Part shown: positions 36,152 to 47,650 of the stretch, piece after piece
How positions within the stretch are numbered: position 1 is the stretch's first letter
Layout of the letters: every line of letters begins with the position of its first letter
DNA from: Pelagibacterales bacterium SAG-MED38
GTDB lineage: Bacteria; Pseudomonadota; Alphaproteobacteria; Pelagibacterales; Pelagibacteraceae
Length of the DNA: 53,995 nt
Direction of reading: 5' to 3'
Assembly (NCBI GenBank): GCA_014653585.1
Contig: JACWEH010000005.1
Location: 1-53,995, forward strand
Notes under the pieces: model-generated
What the model saw: the letters and a program-made list of their open reading frames with translations, nothing else
What the model was told of the DNA's origin: nothing
The model's database searches: none
Made by a program: the position numbers and the translations under genes

Positions 36152-36933
36152 TTTCTATACTTGTCTTTGTTTTTAATTAAATATTCTGGGAATTCATCTC
36201 CAATATTAATTTTTTTAAAACTATAATTTCTATTAAATATATCTTCACCATTGTTTATTTTTTTAATTATTTGCTCTTTATCTTTTATATCTTCTTTATC
36301 AAACTCAGTATGTTGAAATGAACTAATTTTTTTAATAATTCCTTCCACATCATAAAGAAACGAAAAATGCCAGCCTCCATTTTTTAAGATCTTTACATTC
36401 TGAGGTTTATCAAATCTCCACCAAGGATATTGTTTTGTTTTGTATTCTCTAAGCCAGTTTGGTGATTTTAAATTTTTTTTTTTGCATATTTTTGAACCAT
36501 GCCAAAATTTATTCGTTGTATTTAAGAGATTTAATTTATAATAAAAAAATAATTGCTCAAATACCCCATATTTAAATTTAGTTTCTACAAATTCTTCTAT
36601 TTTATTTGGGTCAGGAATTTCATCAACATCTGAAATTAATATCAATGTTTCATCATCAAATTTATCTATTTCATTCATTGAATAATTTCTCTGATATTCT
36701 AACATATTCCATGGATTTGAAAGGTTAGGAAAATTTTCAACTGGTATATAAGTAATTTGGTTTTTAAATTCAGAGTATTTATTTATATCGAAATTAAGTT
36801 TTCTTTTATTGCCTCTATGATCGTACATGCCCTCTGTTATAATAAATTTGGTGACATGGTCTTTTAGAATATTTAGTCTTAAATCTAAAATTACATCTTC
36901 GTCAAAATAAGTTATGCAATCTAAAATATTCAT
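36136..36933 (-). CDS. Glycosyltransferase family 17-like protein
   Basis: A 265-residue protein resembling GT17 (beta-1,4-N-acetylglucosaminyltransferase-type) enzymes. The start MNILDCITYFDEDVILDLRL, the EGMYDHRG segment, and LISDVDEIPD (likely the metal-binding DxD region) are characteristic, as is GGWHFSFL near the C-terminus. It has no signal peptide. The gene probably adds a sugar to a surface polymer. It overlaps the Gfo/Idh gene by 16 bases and is divergent from the FAD oxidoreductase by 34 bases. Confidence 0.8.
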   Translation of the reverse strand: MNILDCITYFDEDVILDLRLNILKDHVTKFIITEGMYDHRGNKRKLNFDINKYSEFKNQITYIPVENFPNLSNPWNMLEYQRNYSMNEIDKFDDETLILISDVDEIPDPNKIEEFVETKFKYGVFEQLFFYYKLNLLNTTNKFWHGSKICKKKNLKSPNWLREYKTKQYPWWRFDKPQNVKILKNGGWHFSFLYDVEGIIKKISSFQHTEFDKEDIKDKEQIIKKINNGEDIFNRNYSFKKINIGDEFPEYLIKNKDKYRNWIKN

Positions 36934-36967
36934 ATATAAAATATCTTTAATTGATTAGTAAAGTAAA

Positions 36968-38047
36968 ATGAACAAAAAAATTGCAATTATAGGTGGTGGT
37001 ATCTTTGGAGTTTCTATTTACATACTACTAAAACAAAAAGGTATCGACTGTTGTTTGTTTGAAAGAAAAAAAAATTTACTTAAGGGAGCAACTACAAATA
37101 ATCTTAATAGAGTTCATTTTGGGTATCATTATCCTAGGGACAACTTAACTGCAAAACAATCATATAAAGGATACAAAAGTTTTAGAAGTTTTTATAAAGA
37201 GGCAATTTTTCAAAATTTCAAAAATTATTATTTTATAGCAAAAAAAAGCAAAGTTAGTTTCAAAAACTACCTCAAATTTTGTAAAAAAAATAAACTAAAA
37301 TACGAAATAACTGAGAATTTAAACCTTCCTTTTCAGATAAAAAATATACAAGGTGGAATAGAGGTAAATGAACCAATTTATGATTGGGATATTTTGAGAA
37401 AAAAGGTTCAATCTATAATTAAAAAATTTAAAAAAAACAAAATTCATTTTAATGAAAATGTTTTAGATATCAGAAAAGAAAATAAATATTTAATTATAAC
37501 AAATAAAGATGAGTATTTTTTTGATATAATAATTGATGCATCTTACGATGGATCTAACTCTATAATAAGAAAAATTAAGAGACCTGAAAAAAGAAAATAT
37601 CAATTAGTTGTTGTGTATGAATTTGAGTTGAAAAAGTTAAAGAAGATGGGTCTTGCTTTAATGGATGGAGGTTTTTTTTCTTTTTTACCAAAAGGCAAAC
37701 GAAATAGATATCTATTATACCATGTAAAATATTCTGTTATTAAGGAGAAGATAACAAAGAAATTTCCTTCTAATTGGTATAGATACAAAAATTACGAAAC
37801 GTTAATAAAACGATCTAAAAAATTAATAAAAAAAGATTTAAGATATTATCTTCCAGATTTAAAAATTAACTTAACTACAAACAAATATTTAAGTCCAAGA
37901 GTTATTTTAAAGAATGTTGAAAAAACTGATAGAAGAGTTTCAAAAATTGATGAAATCTCAAAAAATTATTTTCAAATTTTTTCAGCTAAAGTTGATCATT
38001 CTATTGATATAGCGAATGTTATCTTAAAAAAAATAAATAGAAATTAA
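36968..38047 (+). CDS. FAD-dependent oxidoreductase (DAO-like)
   Basis: A 359-residue flavoprotein. The N-terminal dinucleotide-binding motif is [14 protein letters not shown] with an acidic residue (FER) at the end of the second strand, followed by a [18 protein letters not shown] segment that would contact the flavin. The product is strongly basic and K/N-rich. It fits the broad DAO family, but the substrate is unknown. Neighbouring glycan-type genes suggest a role in modifying a sugar or amino sugar. The stop is shared with the convergent lepA (TTAA). Confidence 0.75.
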   Translation: MNKKIAIIGGGIFGVSIYILLKQKGIDCCLFERKKNLLKGATTNNLNRVHFGYHYPRDNLTAKQSYKGYKSFRSFYKEAIFQNFKNYYFIAKKSKVSFKNYLKFCKKNKLKYEITENLNLPFQIKNIQGGIEVNEPIYDWDILRKKVQSIIKKFKKNKIHFNENVLDIRKENKYLIITNKDEYFFDIIIDASYDGSNSIIRKIKRPEKRKYQLVVVYEFELKKLKKMGLALMDGGFFSFLPKGKRNRYLLYHVKYSVIKEKITKKFPSNWYRYKNYETLIKRSKKLIKKDLRYYLPDLKINLTTNKYLSPRVILKNVEKTDRRVSKIDEISKNYFQIFSAKVDHSIDIANVILKKINRN

Positions 38048-39849
38048 TTTTTATTTATCTTTAAAACACCAATGAAAGCCTCTTGTGGAATTTCTACCCT
38101 ACCAAATTGTTTTGACCTGGCTTTTCCTTTTTTTTGTTTCTCTAAAAGTTTTCTCTTTCTATCTGAAGCACCTCCACCATGAATTTTTGTTAACACATCT
38201 TTTTTAAAGCCTTTGATTGTCTCTCTTGCAATAATTTTACCACCTATAGCAGCTTGAACAGGAATCATAAAATTATGTCTCGGAATTAAATCTTTTAATT
38301 TTTCACACACCTCTTTTCCAGTTCTTTGAGCAAAATCTTTGTGAATAATCATTGCTAAAGCATCAACATTCTCAGAATTAACTAAAATTCCTAGTTTGAC
38401 TAAATTTCCTTCTCGATGTTCAATAATTTCATAATCAAAACTAGCATAACCACTTGTCATAGATTTCAATCGATCATTAAAATCAAAAACAACTTCATTC
38501 AATGGAAGTTCATAATTTATTACAGCTCTATTTCCCGAATAACTCAAATTTATTTGAATTCCTCTTTTATCCTGGCACATTTTAATTATTGATCCAAGAT
38601 ATTGATCTGGTGTAATTATGGTTGCCTTAATCCAAGGTTCTTCTATAGATTTTATAAAATTCGGATCTGGTAAACTTGAAGGATTTTGTAAATCAATAAT
38701 ATTTCCATCATTTAGATAAACTTTGTAAATAACACCAGGTGTTGTAGTTAATAAATTAACATCAAATTCTCTCTCCAGTCTTTCTGTTACAATTTCAAGG
38801 TGGAGCAAACCTAAAAATCCACACCTAAACCCTAAACCTAGTGCTGATGAAGTTTCTTGTTCGAATGAAAAACTTGCGTCATTTAGTTGTAACTTGGCTA
38901 AACCATCCTTTAGTTTTTGAAATTCAGAACTATCTACTGGAAATAATCCACAGAATACAACAGGTTTACTTGGTTTAAATCCAGGTAATGCCTCAATTAC
39001 TGGTTTTGAAGCGTCACAAATAGTATCCCCAACTTTTGTTTCTGACAAAACTTTTATTCCAGTAGTAATAAATCCAATTTCTCCAGCATTTAGCTCATTT
39101 ATATCTTTTGGTTTAGGAGTAAATACACCAACTTTTTCAACAACATAATCTTGACTAGTAGATAACATTTTGATTTTCATATTTTTAACAATTTTACCAT
39201 TAATTACTCTTACCAATATTACTACTCCAAGATACGTGTCATACCAACTATCTACTAACAAACATTTCAAGTCTTGATCTAGATTACCATTAGGTCCAGG
39301 CAACTCATTAATTATTTGTTCCAATATGTCTTCTATGCCCTCTCCAGTTTTTCCAGAGCAAGGAATAGCATTTTCAGTATCAATACCGATAACATCTTCA
39401 ATCTGTTTTCTGGTCCTTTCTATATCTGACGCTGGTAAATCAATTTTATTTAAGACTGGAATTATTTCATGGTTTGTATCTAGAGCTTGATAAACGTTAG
39501 CTAATGTTTGTGCTTCTACACCTTGAGTACTATCAACAATAAGAATTGAGCCCTCACATGCATAAAGTGATCTACTTACCTCGTAACTAAAGTCAACATG
39601 TCCAGGGGTGTCAATGATATTTAAAATATATTCTTTTCCATTTTTTGCTTTATAGTTTAGTTTAACTGTTTGAGCTTTAATTGTTATTCCCCTTTCTCTT
39701 TCAATATCCATAGAGTCAAGAACTTGGGCTTTCATCTCCCTTTCCGTTAAGCCACCACATTTATGAATTATTCTATCTGCAATTGTTGACTTTCCATGAT
39801 CAATGTGAGCAATGATTGAAAAATTTCTTATATTATCAATTATGCTCAT
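38044..39849 (-). CDS. lepA: Elongation factor 4 (LepA)
   Basis: A 601-residue translational GTPase that acts on stalled or mispositioned ribosomes. G1 is [10 protein letters not shown]3 is DTPGHVDF, and G4 NKID is present. The C-terminal LepA-specific domain ends with [18 protein letters not shown] and the [20 protein letters not shown] region. Met at 39849 is preferred over 39891 because the family N-terminus begins there and the longer form overlaps pheT. It lies 7 bases after the pheT stop. Confidence 0.97.
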   Translation of the reverse strand: MSIIDNIRNFSIIAHIDHGKSTIADRIIHKCGGLTEREMKAQVLDSMDIERERGITIKAQTVKLNYKAKNGKEYILNIIDTPGHVDFSYEVSRSLYACEGSILIVDSTQGVEAQTLANVYQALDTNHEIIPVLNKIDLPASDIERTRKQIEDVIGIDTENAIPCSGKTGEGIEDILEQIINELPGPNGNLDQDLKCLLVDSWYDTYLGVVILVRVINGKIVKNMKIKMLSTSQDYVVEKVGVFTPKPKDINELNAGEIGFITTGIKVLSETKVGDTICDASKPVIEALPGFKPSKPVVFCGLFPVDSSEFQKLKDGLAKLQLNDASFSFEQETSSALGLGFRCGFLGLLHLEIVTERLEREFDVNLLTTTPGVIYKVYLNDGNIIDLQNPSSLPDPNFIKSIEEPWIKATIITPDQYLGSIIKMCQDKRGIQINLSYSGNRAVINYELPLNEVVFDFNDRLKSMTSGYASFDYEIIEHREGNLVKLGILVNSENVDALAMIIHKDFAQRTGKEVCEKLKDLIPRHNFMIPVQAAIGGKIIARETIKGFKKDVLTKIHGGGASDRKRKLLEKQKKGKARSKQFGRVEIPQEAFIGVLKINKN

Positions 39850-39856
39850 TTGAATG

Positions 39857-42262
39857 TTAAGATCGAATTTTAGCGCCAGTTTTGTTTTCAACTGTTTTAA
39901 CTATCGAGTTATTAATTTTTTCTAAATCATCCTCATTTAACGTTCTTTCAGATGACTGTATTGTAACACTGATTGCTATTGATTTCTGATTTTCAGGAAT
40001 ATTATCACCTTCATAAACATCAAAAACTTTAACATCTTTTACTAAACTTTTATCTACACCTGAAATACATTCAATTAAATCTTGAGCATTCACACCTTTG
40101 TTTACTATAAATGCAAAATCCCTCTCAGATTTTTGATAGTCAGAAAATGAGAATTTTGATTTAAGATCATTTAAAGTTTTGTCTGATAATTTTAAATTAT
40201 CCATAAAAATCTCAAAACCAATTAAAGACTCTGTTTTCATATCAATCTGCTTTAAAATATTAGGATGTATTTCTCCAAAATATGCAGCCATTTGATCTTT
40301 TCTGTTATTTAAAAATAATCTTCCTGATTTGCCAGGATGATAATAATTGGGGGTCTCGCTATCAATAAAAAATTTTTCAGAGTCATAACCTGCCTCAACT
40401 AAAGTTTGAACTACATCTCTTTTTACATCAAATACATCTATGTTTCTGTCTTTTTCAATCCAAGACAATCTAGATTTTTTTCCCGCTGTCAAACCACATA
40501 CAATAGTATTTTGTTCACCAGGATTAGAACCATTAAAAATTGGACCTATTTCAAATACTGATAAATCTTTAAAACCTCTATCTATGTTTTTATTAATATG
40601 CATTATTAAATTTGAAAAAATTGAATTCCTCAACACTCCTAATTCTGAACTAATAGGATTTATAATTTTTATTTCTTTATTTGTGTCTCTAAAAAGATCA
40701 TTATAACGTTTGTCTGTAAATGACCAAGTGATTGCCTCTAGATAACCTTTGGACGCAACCGATCTTTGTAAAAAATGGAATAATTTCTGATATTTATTTA
40801 AAGTAGATTTTTTTCTCTGTTTAATTGGCTCTATATATTTTATCTTTTCATAGCCACTTATTCTAACCAACTCCTCAACGATATCTACCTCTTGTGAAAT
40901 ATCTGGTCTCCATGAAGGAACAACTAATTTTAATTTTTTTTTATCTTTTTTTATTTTAAAACCAAGATCCTCTAAGATTTTAATCATTTCTTTTAAAGAA
41001 ATTTTAAACCCAGATATTTTTTCAAAAATATTTGGGTCAAATATAATTTTTTTTGTTTTGTAAGTTTCTATTTTTTGAATATCTATTTTACTAATTTCAC
41101 CGCCACAAATCTCTTTTATTAATTTTGCAGCTTTATTCAAGCCATCTTCGATTGATAATGGATCTATGCCTCTTTCGAATCTAAACTTTGCATCAGTATC
41201 AAGATTCAATTTTTTTGCAGTATTTCTTATCGATGCTGGTTCAAAATAAGCTGACTCTAGTAACACATTTTTTGTAAGAAATTCTGTACCAGATCTTATA
41301 CCACCAATAATTCCTCCTAGTCCTAAAACACCCTGACTATCACTAATAACACACATACCGCTCTCTAATTTATAATTTTTATGATCAAGTGCTGTAAATT
41401 CTTCTCCAATCTTAGAGTTTCGAACAATTATCCCACGATTAATTTTATCTGCGTCATATGCATGTAATGGACGATTAATATCAATCATAACGTAATTTGT
41501 AATATCAACTATTGCTGAGATAGGTTTTTGACCAACTGAAATTAATTTATCTTTCAGCCATTTGGGACTTTCAGAATTTTTCACATTTGTGATCAAGCGG
41601 CTGCCAAAAGCAGTACATCCTTGTCCTTTTTCTTTAATAATTTTTACTTTTAAGGTTTGTTTGTTTTTGGAGTGAATTTTTTTTTCTTTTAAATCCACTA
41701 ACTTTCCAAAACCTGATGCAGCTAGATCTCTAGCGATTCCTTTAATTCCAAGACAATCTGGTCTATTAGGTGTTATAGATAAATCAATAAGATTTGATTC
41801 TGATTTGGAAAAATAACTTTTACCAATTTTTTTTTTATATTCCTGAGATAGTTCGATAATTCCGTCACTTTCATCAGACAAATTTAATTCAGACTCAGAA
41901 CAGAGCATTCCGTAAGAAGTTACACCCCTTATTTTAGAGATTACTAATTTCATCTTAGTTTTAGGGATAATTGCACCCGGGGGAGCGTATATGGTAATCA
42001 ATCCCTCTTTTGCATTTTCTGCACCACATACAACTTTTTTAATTTCATTCTCTCCAATATTTACGTCACAAACTTTTAGTCGGTCTGCATTTTGATGTTT
42101 TTCAGTTTTAATGATTTCAGCTACTTTGAATAGTCCATTATCAGCAGAAAGATTTTCTACACTCTCTACTTCTAAACCTATGTTAGTAAGTTGCTCTAAA
42201 AGGTTTTTCTCTTTCAAATTTATCTTTAGATGATCTTTTAACCAGTCAAATGTTATTTTCAT
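39857..42262 (-). CDS. pheT: Phenylalanyl-tRNA synthetase beta subunit
   Basis: The 801-residue beta subunit of PheRS. The N-terminal tRNA-binding OB domain (about 40-150) is followed by the B3/B4 editing region, a B5 DNA-binding-like domain, and a C-terminal FDX-ACB anticodon-binding domain ending near [23 protein letters not shown] and RFERGIDPL are typical. It overlaps pheS by 4 bases (ATGA), the usual pairing, and lepA follows. Confidence 0.96.
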   Translation of the reverse strand: MKITFDWLKDHLKINLKEKNLLEQLTNIGLEVESVENLSADNGLFKVAEIIKTEKHQNADRLKVCDVNIGENEIKKVVCGAENAKEGLITIYAPPGAIIPKTKMKLVISKIRGVTSYGMLCSESELNLSDESDGIIELSQEYKKKIGKSYFSKSESNLIDLSITPNRPDCLGIKGIARDLAASGFGKLVDLKEKKIHSKNKQTLKVKIIKEKGQGCTAFGSRLITNVKNSESPKWLKDKLISVGQKPISAIVDITNYVMIDINRPLHAYDADKINRGIIVRNSKIGEEFTALDHKNYKLESGMCVISDSQGVLGLGGIIGGIRSGTEFLTKNVLLESAYFEPASIRNTAKKLNLDTDAKFRFERGIDPLSIEDGLNKAAKLIKEICGGEISKIDIQKIETYKTKKIIFDPNIFEKISGFKISLKEMIKILEDLGFKIKKDKKKLKLVVPSWRPDISQEVDIVEELVRISGYEKIKYIEPIKQRKKSTLNKYQKLFHFLQRSVASKGYLEAITWSFTDKRYNDLFRDTNKEIKIINPISSELGVLRNSIFSNLIMHINKNIDRGFKDLSVFEIGPIFNGSNPGEQNTIVCGLTAGKKSRLSWIEKDRNIDVFDVKRDVVQTLVEAGYDSEKFFIDSETPNYYHPGKSGRLFLNNRKDQMAAYFGEIHPNILKQIDMKTESLIGFEIFMDNLKLSDKTLNDLKSKFSFSDYQKSERDFAFIVNKGVNAQDLIECISGVDKSLVKDVKVFDVYEGDNIPENQKSIAISVTIQSSERTLNEDDLEKINNSIVKTVENKTGAKIRS

Positions 42263-43326
42263 CGACTGAGGCCTCTATAATTCGTAGGTACATCTAAAGG
42301 ATCAAATCCAAAATGATTTAACCATCTATAATCACAATCAAAGAAAGCTCTTAAGTCATTTATTCCATATTTCAGCATAGCAAGTCTATCAATCCCAATG
42401 CCAAATGCGTACCCCTGAAACTTTGCTGAATTAACTTTAACATTTTTTAATACATTTGGATGAACCATTCCACACCCTAAAATCTCTAACCATTGATTAC
42501 CTTCTCCTATTATAATTTTTCCATCTTTCATTTCGTATCCAATGTCGACTTCAGCAGATGGTTCTGTAAAAGGAAAATGGCTTGGTCTAAATCTCATTTT
42601 GATTTTATCTACTTCAAAAAACTCTTTGATAAAATAATTTAAACATCCTTTTAGATGACCCATGTTTATATTCTTATCTATATGAAGCCCTTCTACTTGA
42701 TGAAACATTGGTGAGTGAGTTTGGTCACTATCTGATCTGTAAGTTCTTCCAGGTGCGATAATTTTAAATGGTGGCTTATCTTTCAACATAGTTCTTATTT
42801 GAACTGGAGAGGTATGTGTTCGCAATAGTTTCTGCTTTTTTTCATCTAGATAGAAAGTATCATGCATATCTCTAGCTGGATGATTTTTTGGCGTATTTAG
42901 CGCTGTAAAATTATTATATTCATTCTCGACGTCTGGTCCTTCCTCTACGCTAAAGCCTATTTCAGAAAAAATTGATGATATTTCATCGATCGTTTGTGAA
43001 ACTGGATGAATTTTTCCTCGAACAAATGATCTTTCAGGTAAAGTAACATCAATTTTTTCTTTTTCTAATTTTTTATTAATTTCAGCACTTTCCACTTCAT
43101 CTATTTTTAAGCTTATTAAATCCTGTAGTTCGTCTTTTATAATGTTTAAATCAGAGGCAAATTTTTTTCTTTCTGACTCAACAATTAATCCAATCTTTTT
43201 AAATTGAGCTGAAATTAATCCACTTTTACCAAATAAATCAGATTTAATTTGATTTATTTCTTCAATATTTAATTTTCCCTTAAGTTTTGAAAGAAATTCA
43301 TCTTTTATTTTTTTAAGATCTGACAT
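42259..43326 (-). CDS. pheS: Phenylalanyl-tRNA synthetase alpha subunit
   Basis: The 355-residue catalytic subunit of the alpha2-beta2 PheRS. An N-terminal coiled coil (about 1-100) leads to the class II core: [13 protein letters not shown] (motif 2 region), [10 protein letters not shown] and [10 protein letters not shown] (motif 3). The length is normal. It lies 43 bases after rplT and overlaps pheT by 4. Confidence 0.97.
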   Translation of the reverse strand: MSDLKKIKDEFLSKLKGKLNIEEINQIKSDLFGKSGLISAQFKKIGLIVESERKKFASDLNIIKDELQDLISLKIDEVESAEINKKLEKEKIDVTLPERSFVRGKIHPVSQTIDEISSIFSEIGFSVEEGPDVENEYNNFTALNTPKNHPARDMHDTFYLDEKKQKLLRTHTSPVQIRTMLKDKPPFKIIAPGRTYRSDSDQTHSPMFHQVEGLHIDKNINMGHLKGCLNYFIKEFFEVDKIKMRFRPSHFPFTEPSAEVDIGYEMKDGKIIIGEGNQWLEILGCGMVHPNVLKNVKVNSAKFQGYAFGIGIDRLAMLKYGINDLRAFFDCDYRWLNHFGFDPLDVPTNYRGLSR

Positions 43327-43369
43327 TTTTACAGATTATTTCTTCAGAGAAATAAAACAATAGCGAAGA

Positions 43370-43726
43370 TTAATTTAGAGCAGATTGAGCTTTTTGGACA
43401 ATAGTTTTAAAGGCTTCTGGACTATCATACGCTATCTCTGCTAGAATTTTTCTATCAATTTTTATTCCACATTTATTTAATCCATTAATAAACTTAGAAT
43501 ATGTCAAACCTTCTGCCCTCACCCCGGCATTTATTCTTTGTATCCATAGTGATTTAAAATCTCTTTTCTTGTTTCTACGGTCTCTGTATGCATATTGCAT
43601 AGCTTTTTCCATAGCTTGCTTTGCAACTCTAATGGTATTTTTTCTTCTGCCCCATTGTCCTTTAACAGCTTTTAAAACCTTTTTATGTTTTGCTCTACTA
43701 GTTACACCTCTTTTAACTCTTGCCAT
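43370..43726 (-). CDS. rplT: 50S ribosomal protein L20
   Basis: A 118-residue large-subunit protein required for early 50S assembly. The [19 protein letters not shown] start and the [22 protein letters not shown] region are diagnostic. It follows rpmI after one base. In other bacteria infC-rpmI-rplT is controlled by L20; no such leader is obvious here. Confidence 0.98.
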   Translation of the reverse strand: MARVKRGVTSRAKHKKVLKAVKGQWGRRKNTIRVAKQAMEKAMQYAYRDRRNKKRDFKSLWIQRINAGVRAEGLTYSKFINGLNKCGIKIDRKILAEIAYDSPEAFKTIVQKAQSALN

Positions 43727-43727
43727 A

Positions 43728-43934
43728 TTAACCCCTTAAGCTGTAAGGCATATATGACTTAACAATTTTACCGTCTTGCTTTGACATAGTTGTTGTGCCT
43801 CTTAGTTTTCTTATTTGAGAATTTGTTCGTTTTATCATACCATGTCTTTTACCTGCTTGAGCCATTATAACTTTACCTTTAGCAGATATCTTGAATCTTT
43901 TTTTTGCAGAGCTTTTAGTTTTTAGTTTTGGCAT
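43728..43934 (-). CDS. rpmI: 50S ribosomal protein L35
   Basis: A 68-residue basic ribosomal protein of the large subunit. [21 protein letters not shown] and the [19 protein letters not shown] segment are characteristic. It sits between infC (53 bases upstream) and rplT (1 base downstream), the conserved order. Confidence 0.97.
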   Translation of the reverse strand: MPKLKTKSSAKKRFKISAKGKVIMAQAGKRHGMIKRTNSQIRKLRGTTTMSKQDGKIVKSYMPYSLRG

Positions 43935-43987
43935 AATTGAGCGATTTTATACAAAGAATGTTATTAATTTACAACTACTATTAAAGC

Positions 43988-44533
43988 TTATAAAGGTTGA
44001 ATTACCATTATCATTTGCTTTCCATCGAACTTTGGATGCAATTCTACCTTACCAATCTCCTTCATGTCTTCTTTAATCTTAGTCATTAACTCATTTCCTA
44101 AATGTGAGTGCTGAAGTTCTCGGCCTTTAAATCTTATTGTGAATTTTACTTTATCGCCTTTAGCTATGAATTTTTTTGCATTTTTTACCTTAAACTCATA
44201 ATCATGCGTTTCAGTTACTGGTCTCATTTTAATTTCTTTTAATGCAATAATTTTTTGTTTCTTTTTTGCAAGGTTTGCTTTTTTTTGTGCATCATACTTA
44301 TACTTACCCATATCCATAATTTTACAAACTGGTGGATTTGCGTTAGGTGAGATTTCTATTAAATCTAATCCTTGGTTTTTTGCCATTGATATTGCTTCAT
44401 TGGTGCTTAAGACTCCTAAGTTTTCTCCATCACTAGCTATCACTTGAACCTCTGGAGAGGAGATTCTATTATTAGATCTTGGGCCTCGATCCTTAGTTCT
44501 TCTCTGAAAATAATTTTGCTTAAAGTCTGCCAC
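43988..44533 (-). CDS. infC: Translation initiation factor IF-3
   Basis: The 181-residue IF-3 blocks premature 50S joining and proofreads the start codon. The N-terminal NNRISSPEVQVI and the C-terminal MRPVTETHDYEFKVK segments are typical of its two domains. The start is GTG at 44533, directly against the thrS TAA with no spacing and no visible Shine-Dalgarno. infC often uses a rare start as part of self-control (AUU in E. coli); GTG is a milder case. It starts the infC-rpmI-rplT group. Confidence 0.95.
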   Translation of the reverse strand: MADFKQNYFQRRTKDRGPRSNNRISSPEVQVIASDGENLGVLSTNEAISMAKNQGLDLIEISPNANPPVCKIMDMGKYKYDAQKKANLAKKKQKIIALKEIKMRPVTETHDYEFKVKNAKKFIAKGDKVKFTIRFKGRELQHSHLGNELMTKIKEDMKEIGKVELHPKFDGKQMIMVIQPL

Positions 44534-46453
44534 TTAAATTGAAGATGCTTTATTTAATGCAGAAAACGTTTTTAAAAATTTATTTAATTCCATATTCTCT
44601 TGTTTATTAGAATCCAATCTTCTAATGGTTACGGAGTTACTGTCAACTTCTTTTTTACCACAAATTAATAAAATAGGGACTTTTGCAAGAGAATGTTCTC
44701 TTATTTTATAATTCAAATTATGATTTTTTAAATCAACTATTGAACTGATACCAGCTTCTTTTATTTTTTTTGAAACTTTACTTGCATATTCCTCAAAGTC
44801 TTCTGAAATCGGAATTACTACTGTTTGCAGTGGGGATATCCAAAATGGAAACTTCCCAGCATAATTTTCTATTAAAATTCCAATAAATCTTTCAAGTGAT
44901 CCAAACAATGCTCTATGCAACATTACTGGAACTTTTTTTGTTCCATCTTTATCTACATATAAAGCACCTAACCTTCCAGGTAAATTAAAATCAACCTGTA
45001 AAGTTCCACATTGCCAATCTCTTCCAATAGCATCTCTTAAAACAAACTCAATTTTAGGTCCATAAAATGCACCCTCACCCTTATTAATAGTATATTCTAG
45101 TTTAGTAGCTTTAACTGCCTCTAGTAAAGCTGCCTCTGCTTTATCCCACACACTATCATCTCCAACTCTCAGCTCTGGTCTATCAGAATATTTTAGAATA
45201 ACATCCTCAAAACCGAGATCTTTATAAATTTCTAAGATAAGATTTGTTACTATTAAACATTCTTTTGTTATTTGATCTTCAGTACAAAATATATGAGCAT
45301 CATCTTGTGTAAACGCTCTTACTCTCAATAGACCATGAAGCGCGCCTGAAGGCTCATAACGGTGTACCTTTCCAAACTCAGACATTTTTAATGGCAAATC
45401 TTTGTAGCTTTTAAGACCTTGATTATAGACCTCTACACAACCTGGACAATTCATGGGTTTAATAGCAAATATTTTTTCATCTGGAGTAGTTGATGTATAC
45501 ATATTTGCTCCAAATTTTTCCCAATGGCCTGATTTTTCCCATAGACTTCTATCTAATACCTCTGGAGTATTTATCTCTTTATATCCAGCAATATCTTGTT
45601 TCATTTTCATATAATTAATTAATTTTTGAAACAATGCCCAACCCTTTTCATGCCAAAAGACGGATCCTGGACTCTCTTCTCTAAAATGAAATAGATCCAT
45701 TTCTTTACCAAGTTTTCTATGATCTCTTTTTTCCGCTTCCTCAATTCTTTTTAAGTAATCATCCAAGTCTTTTTGAGATGCCCAACCAGTTCCATAAATT
45801 CTTTGTAACATTTCATTTTTTGAGTCTCCTCGCCAATATGCTCCAGCAACTTTTGTAAGCTTAAAAGCCTTGCCAATTTTTCCAGAAGAAACTAGGTGTG
45901 GACCTCTACATAAATCATGCCAACTATCACCATGATGATAAACAGTTAGCTCTTCACTCTCTGGAATACTCTCTATTATTTCTGCTTTGTAGTTTTCACC
46001 AATCTTTTTGAAATGACTTATTGCTTTATCTCTTTCCCAAACCTCTCTTCTCGTCTTTACATCTTTATCAATTATTTCTGCCATTTTTTTTTCTATTTTT
46101 TCCAAATCATCCTCTGTAAAAGGTTCTTTGCGAGCAAAATCATAATAAAATCCATTTTCAATTACTGGTCCGATTGTTACCTGTGTACCAGGATATAATT
46201 CTTGAACAGCCATAGCCATAATATGAGCAGTATCATGTCTAATAACTTCAAGACCCTCAGGGTCTTTTGCAGTAAAAATTTTCACCAAACAATCTTTTTT
46301 AATTGAAAAATATAAATCTTTTAATTCACCGTCGACGCTCATTACTAATGCTTGTTTTAATAATGACTTACTTATTTTTTCTGCAATATCTAAACCTGTA
46401 ACTTCCTTTGGAAATTTAATATTTTTTCCATCTGGTAATGTAATTATAGGCAT
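44534..46453 (-). CDS. thrS: Threonyl-tRNA synthetase
   Basis: A 639-residue class II synthetase. It has the TGS domain at the N-terminus, an editing domain with HDTAHIMAMA and HDLCRGPH, and the catalytic domain with the zinc cysteine in MNCPGC, VFRYEPSG-like motif 2 (VHRYEPSGALHGLLRVR) and an anticodon-binding domain at the end. The length is normal. It lies one base from the glycosyltransferase gene upstream and abuts infC. Confidence 0.97.
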   Translation of the reverse strand: MPIITLPDGKNIKFPKEVTGLDIAEKISKSLLKQALVMSVDGELKDLYFSIKKDCLVKIFTAKDPEGLEVIRHDTAHIMAMAVQELYPGTQVTIGPVIENGFYYDFARKEPFTEDDLEKIEKKMAEIIDKDVKTRREVWERDKAISHFKKIGENYKAEIIESIPESEELTVYHHGDSWHDLCRGPHLVSSGKIGKAFKLTKVAGAYWRGDSKNEMLQRIYGTGWASQKDLDDYLKRIEEAEKRDHRKLGKEMDLFHFREESPGSVFWHEKGWALFQKLINYMKMKQDIAGYKEINTPEVLDRSLWEKSGHWEKFGANMYTSTTPDEKIFAIKPMNCPGCVEVYNQGLKSYKDLPLKMSEFGKVHRYEPSGALHGLLRVRAFTQDDAHIFCTEDQITKECLIVTNLILEIYKDLGFEDVILKYSDRPELRVGDDSVWDKAEAALLEAVKATKLEYTINKGEGAFYGPKIEFVLRDAIGRDWQCGTLQVDFNLPGRLGALYVDKDGTKKVPVMLHRALFGSLERFIGILIENYAGKFPFWISPLQTVVIPISEDFEEYASKVSKKIKEAGISSIVDLKNHNLNYKIREHSLAKVPILLICGKKEVDSNSVTIRRLDSNKQENMELNKFLKTFSALNKASSI

Positions 46454-47608
46454 TTAGTTAAATAATCTTTTATACTCTGAATATGTAGAAAAACACATTT
46501 TTTCAACATTAAATTTTTTTATTATATTGTTTCTTCCCTCTTTGCCCATTAAATTTAAAGATGACTCATCCATTGTTAATCCTCGAATTATTTTTTTACT
46601 CAAAGAATCTGGGTCTCCAGATTCAAATAAAAAACCTGTTTTTTCATCATTAATTGTCTCGTTGGATCCTCCAATATTACTGGCTATGATTAATTTTTCC
46701 ATAGATTGTGCTTCTACTGCTACTCTACCAAAAGCCTCTGGTTCTATTGAGGCTGATATAATTATATCAGAAACTTTATAAGCTAAGGCCATATCCTCAC
46801 AATGATCTATAAATTTGATTTGTTTTGTTAAACGATATTGCTCAGTGAGACGAGTTAACTTTTTTTTATATAGATCTCTACCTTGATTATTTCCAAGTAT
46901 GACTGCATGAAAAGCCTCGTAGCCTAACTCAATTTTAACAAGGTTGATTGCTTCTATAAATAATTCTTGTCCTTTCCACGAAGTAAGCCTACCTGGCAAT
47001 AAAATTATTTTTTTTTCATCATTTATATTCCATTTTTTAAGTAATTTTTTTTCATCAATTTCTAATTTCGTAGAAGAATCAAAATAATCGACATTTATTC
47101 CCCTAAAAATAACTAAAAATTTTTTTTGGCTTGTTAAAAATTTAGAATAATTCTCTTTTATATGAGAAAAAATAAAATTTGATCCTGCAATTATCAAATC
47201 AGATCTTACCATAACCGAATTATAAAATTTTTTAAACTTTCCACTAAAATTATAAGTTCCATGAAATGTGGTAACAAACTTTCTATTTGTTAACTTTGTT
47301 GCAAACAAACAAGACCAAGCTGGGGCTCTACTTCTTGCATGAACAATTGAGATCTTAAAAAATAAAATTATTCCGATTAATAAAATTGTATTAATTAAAA
47401 TCAATAATGGATTTTTACTATGTACTGGAAGTTTAATTAATTTTACTTTTTTTTTATCAACAAATTTTGTTAATTCTCCTCCACTTGTTACAATAAAAGA
47501 CTCGCACCCATTTTCTGGTAAATAGTGAGCAATATCATAACAACCAGTTTCAGCCCCTCCGTAACCTAGTCTTGGTATTACTTGCAAGACTTTTATATTA
47601 AATGACAT
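46454..47608 (-). CDS. Glycosyltransferase family 4 protein
   Basis: A 384-residue GT-B fold enzyme. The N-terminal acceptor domain starts with VIPRLGYGGAE, and the C-terminal donor domain has LLPGRLTSWKGQE and the EPEAFGRVAVEA motif (E-x7-E) that binds the nucleotide sugar. One hydrophobic segment (about residues 68-85) may bring it to the membrane. It probably adds a sugar to lipopolysaccharide or another surface glycan; the donor is unknown. It ends immediately before thrS. Confidence 0.9.
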   Translation of the reverse strand: MSFNIKVLQVIPRLGYGGAETGCYDIAHYLPENGCESFIVTSGGELTKFVDKKKVKLIKLPVHSKNPLLILINTILLIGIILFFKISIVHARSRAPAWSCLFATKLTNRKFVTTFHGTYNFSGKFKKFYNSVMVRSDLIIAGSNFIFSHIKENYSKFLTSQKKFLVIFRGINVDYFDSSTKLEIDEKKLLKKWNINDEKKIILLPGRLTSWKGQELFIEAINLVKIELGYEAFHAVILGNNQGRDLYKKKLTRLTEQYRLTKQIKFIDHCEDMALAYKVSDIIISASIEPEAFGRVAVEAQSMEKLIIASNIGGSNETINDEKTGFLFESGDPDSLSKKIIRGLTMDESSLNLMGKEGRNNIIKKFNVEKMCFSTYSEYKRLFN

Positions 47609-47616
47609 ACAGTTAG

Positions 47617-47626
47617 ATTATATAAT
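47617..47626. promoter_or_regulatory. Palindromic -10 element between glycosyltransferase and hydrolase genes
   Basis: In the 42-base gap, ATTATATAAT is a 10-base palindrome with TATAAT on the plus strand at 47621-47626 and its mirror on the minus strand. Short leaders of under 20 bases would result in both directions. Confidence 0.4.
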
Positions 47627-47650
47627 AATAGCGATAACTAATAAACTTTT

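Noticed and set aside
35121..38047. tRNA-Ser as attachment site for the neighbouring accessory genes
   Set aside because: The tRNA 3' end faces gyrB, not these genes, and no integrase or direct repeat was seen.
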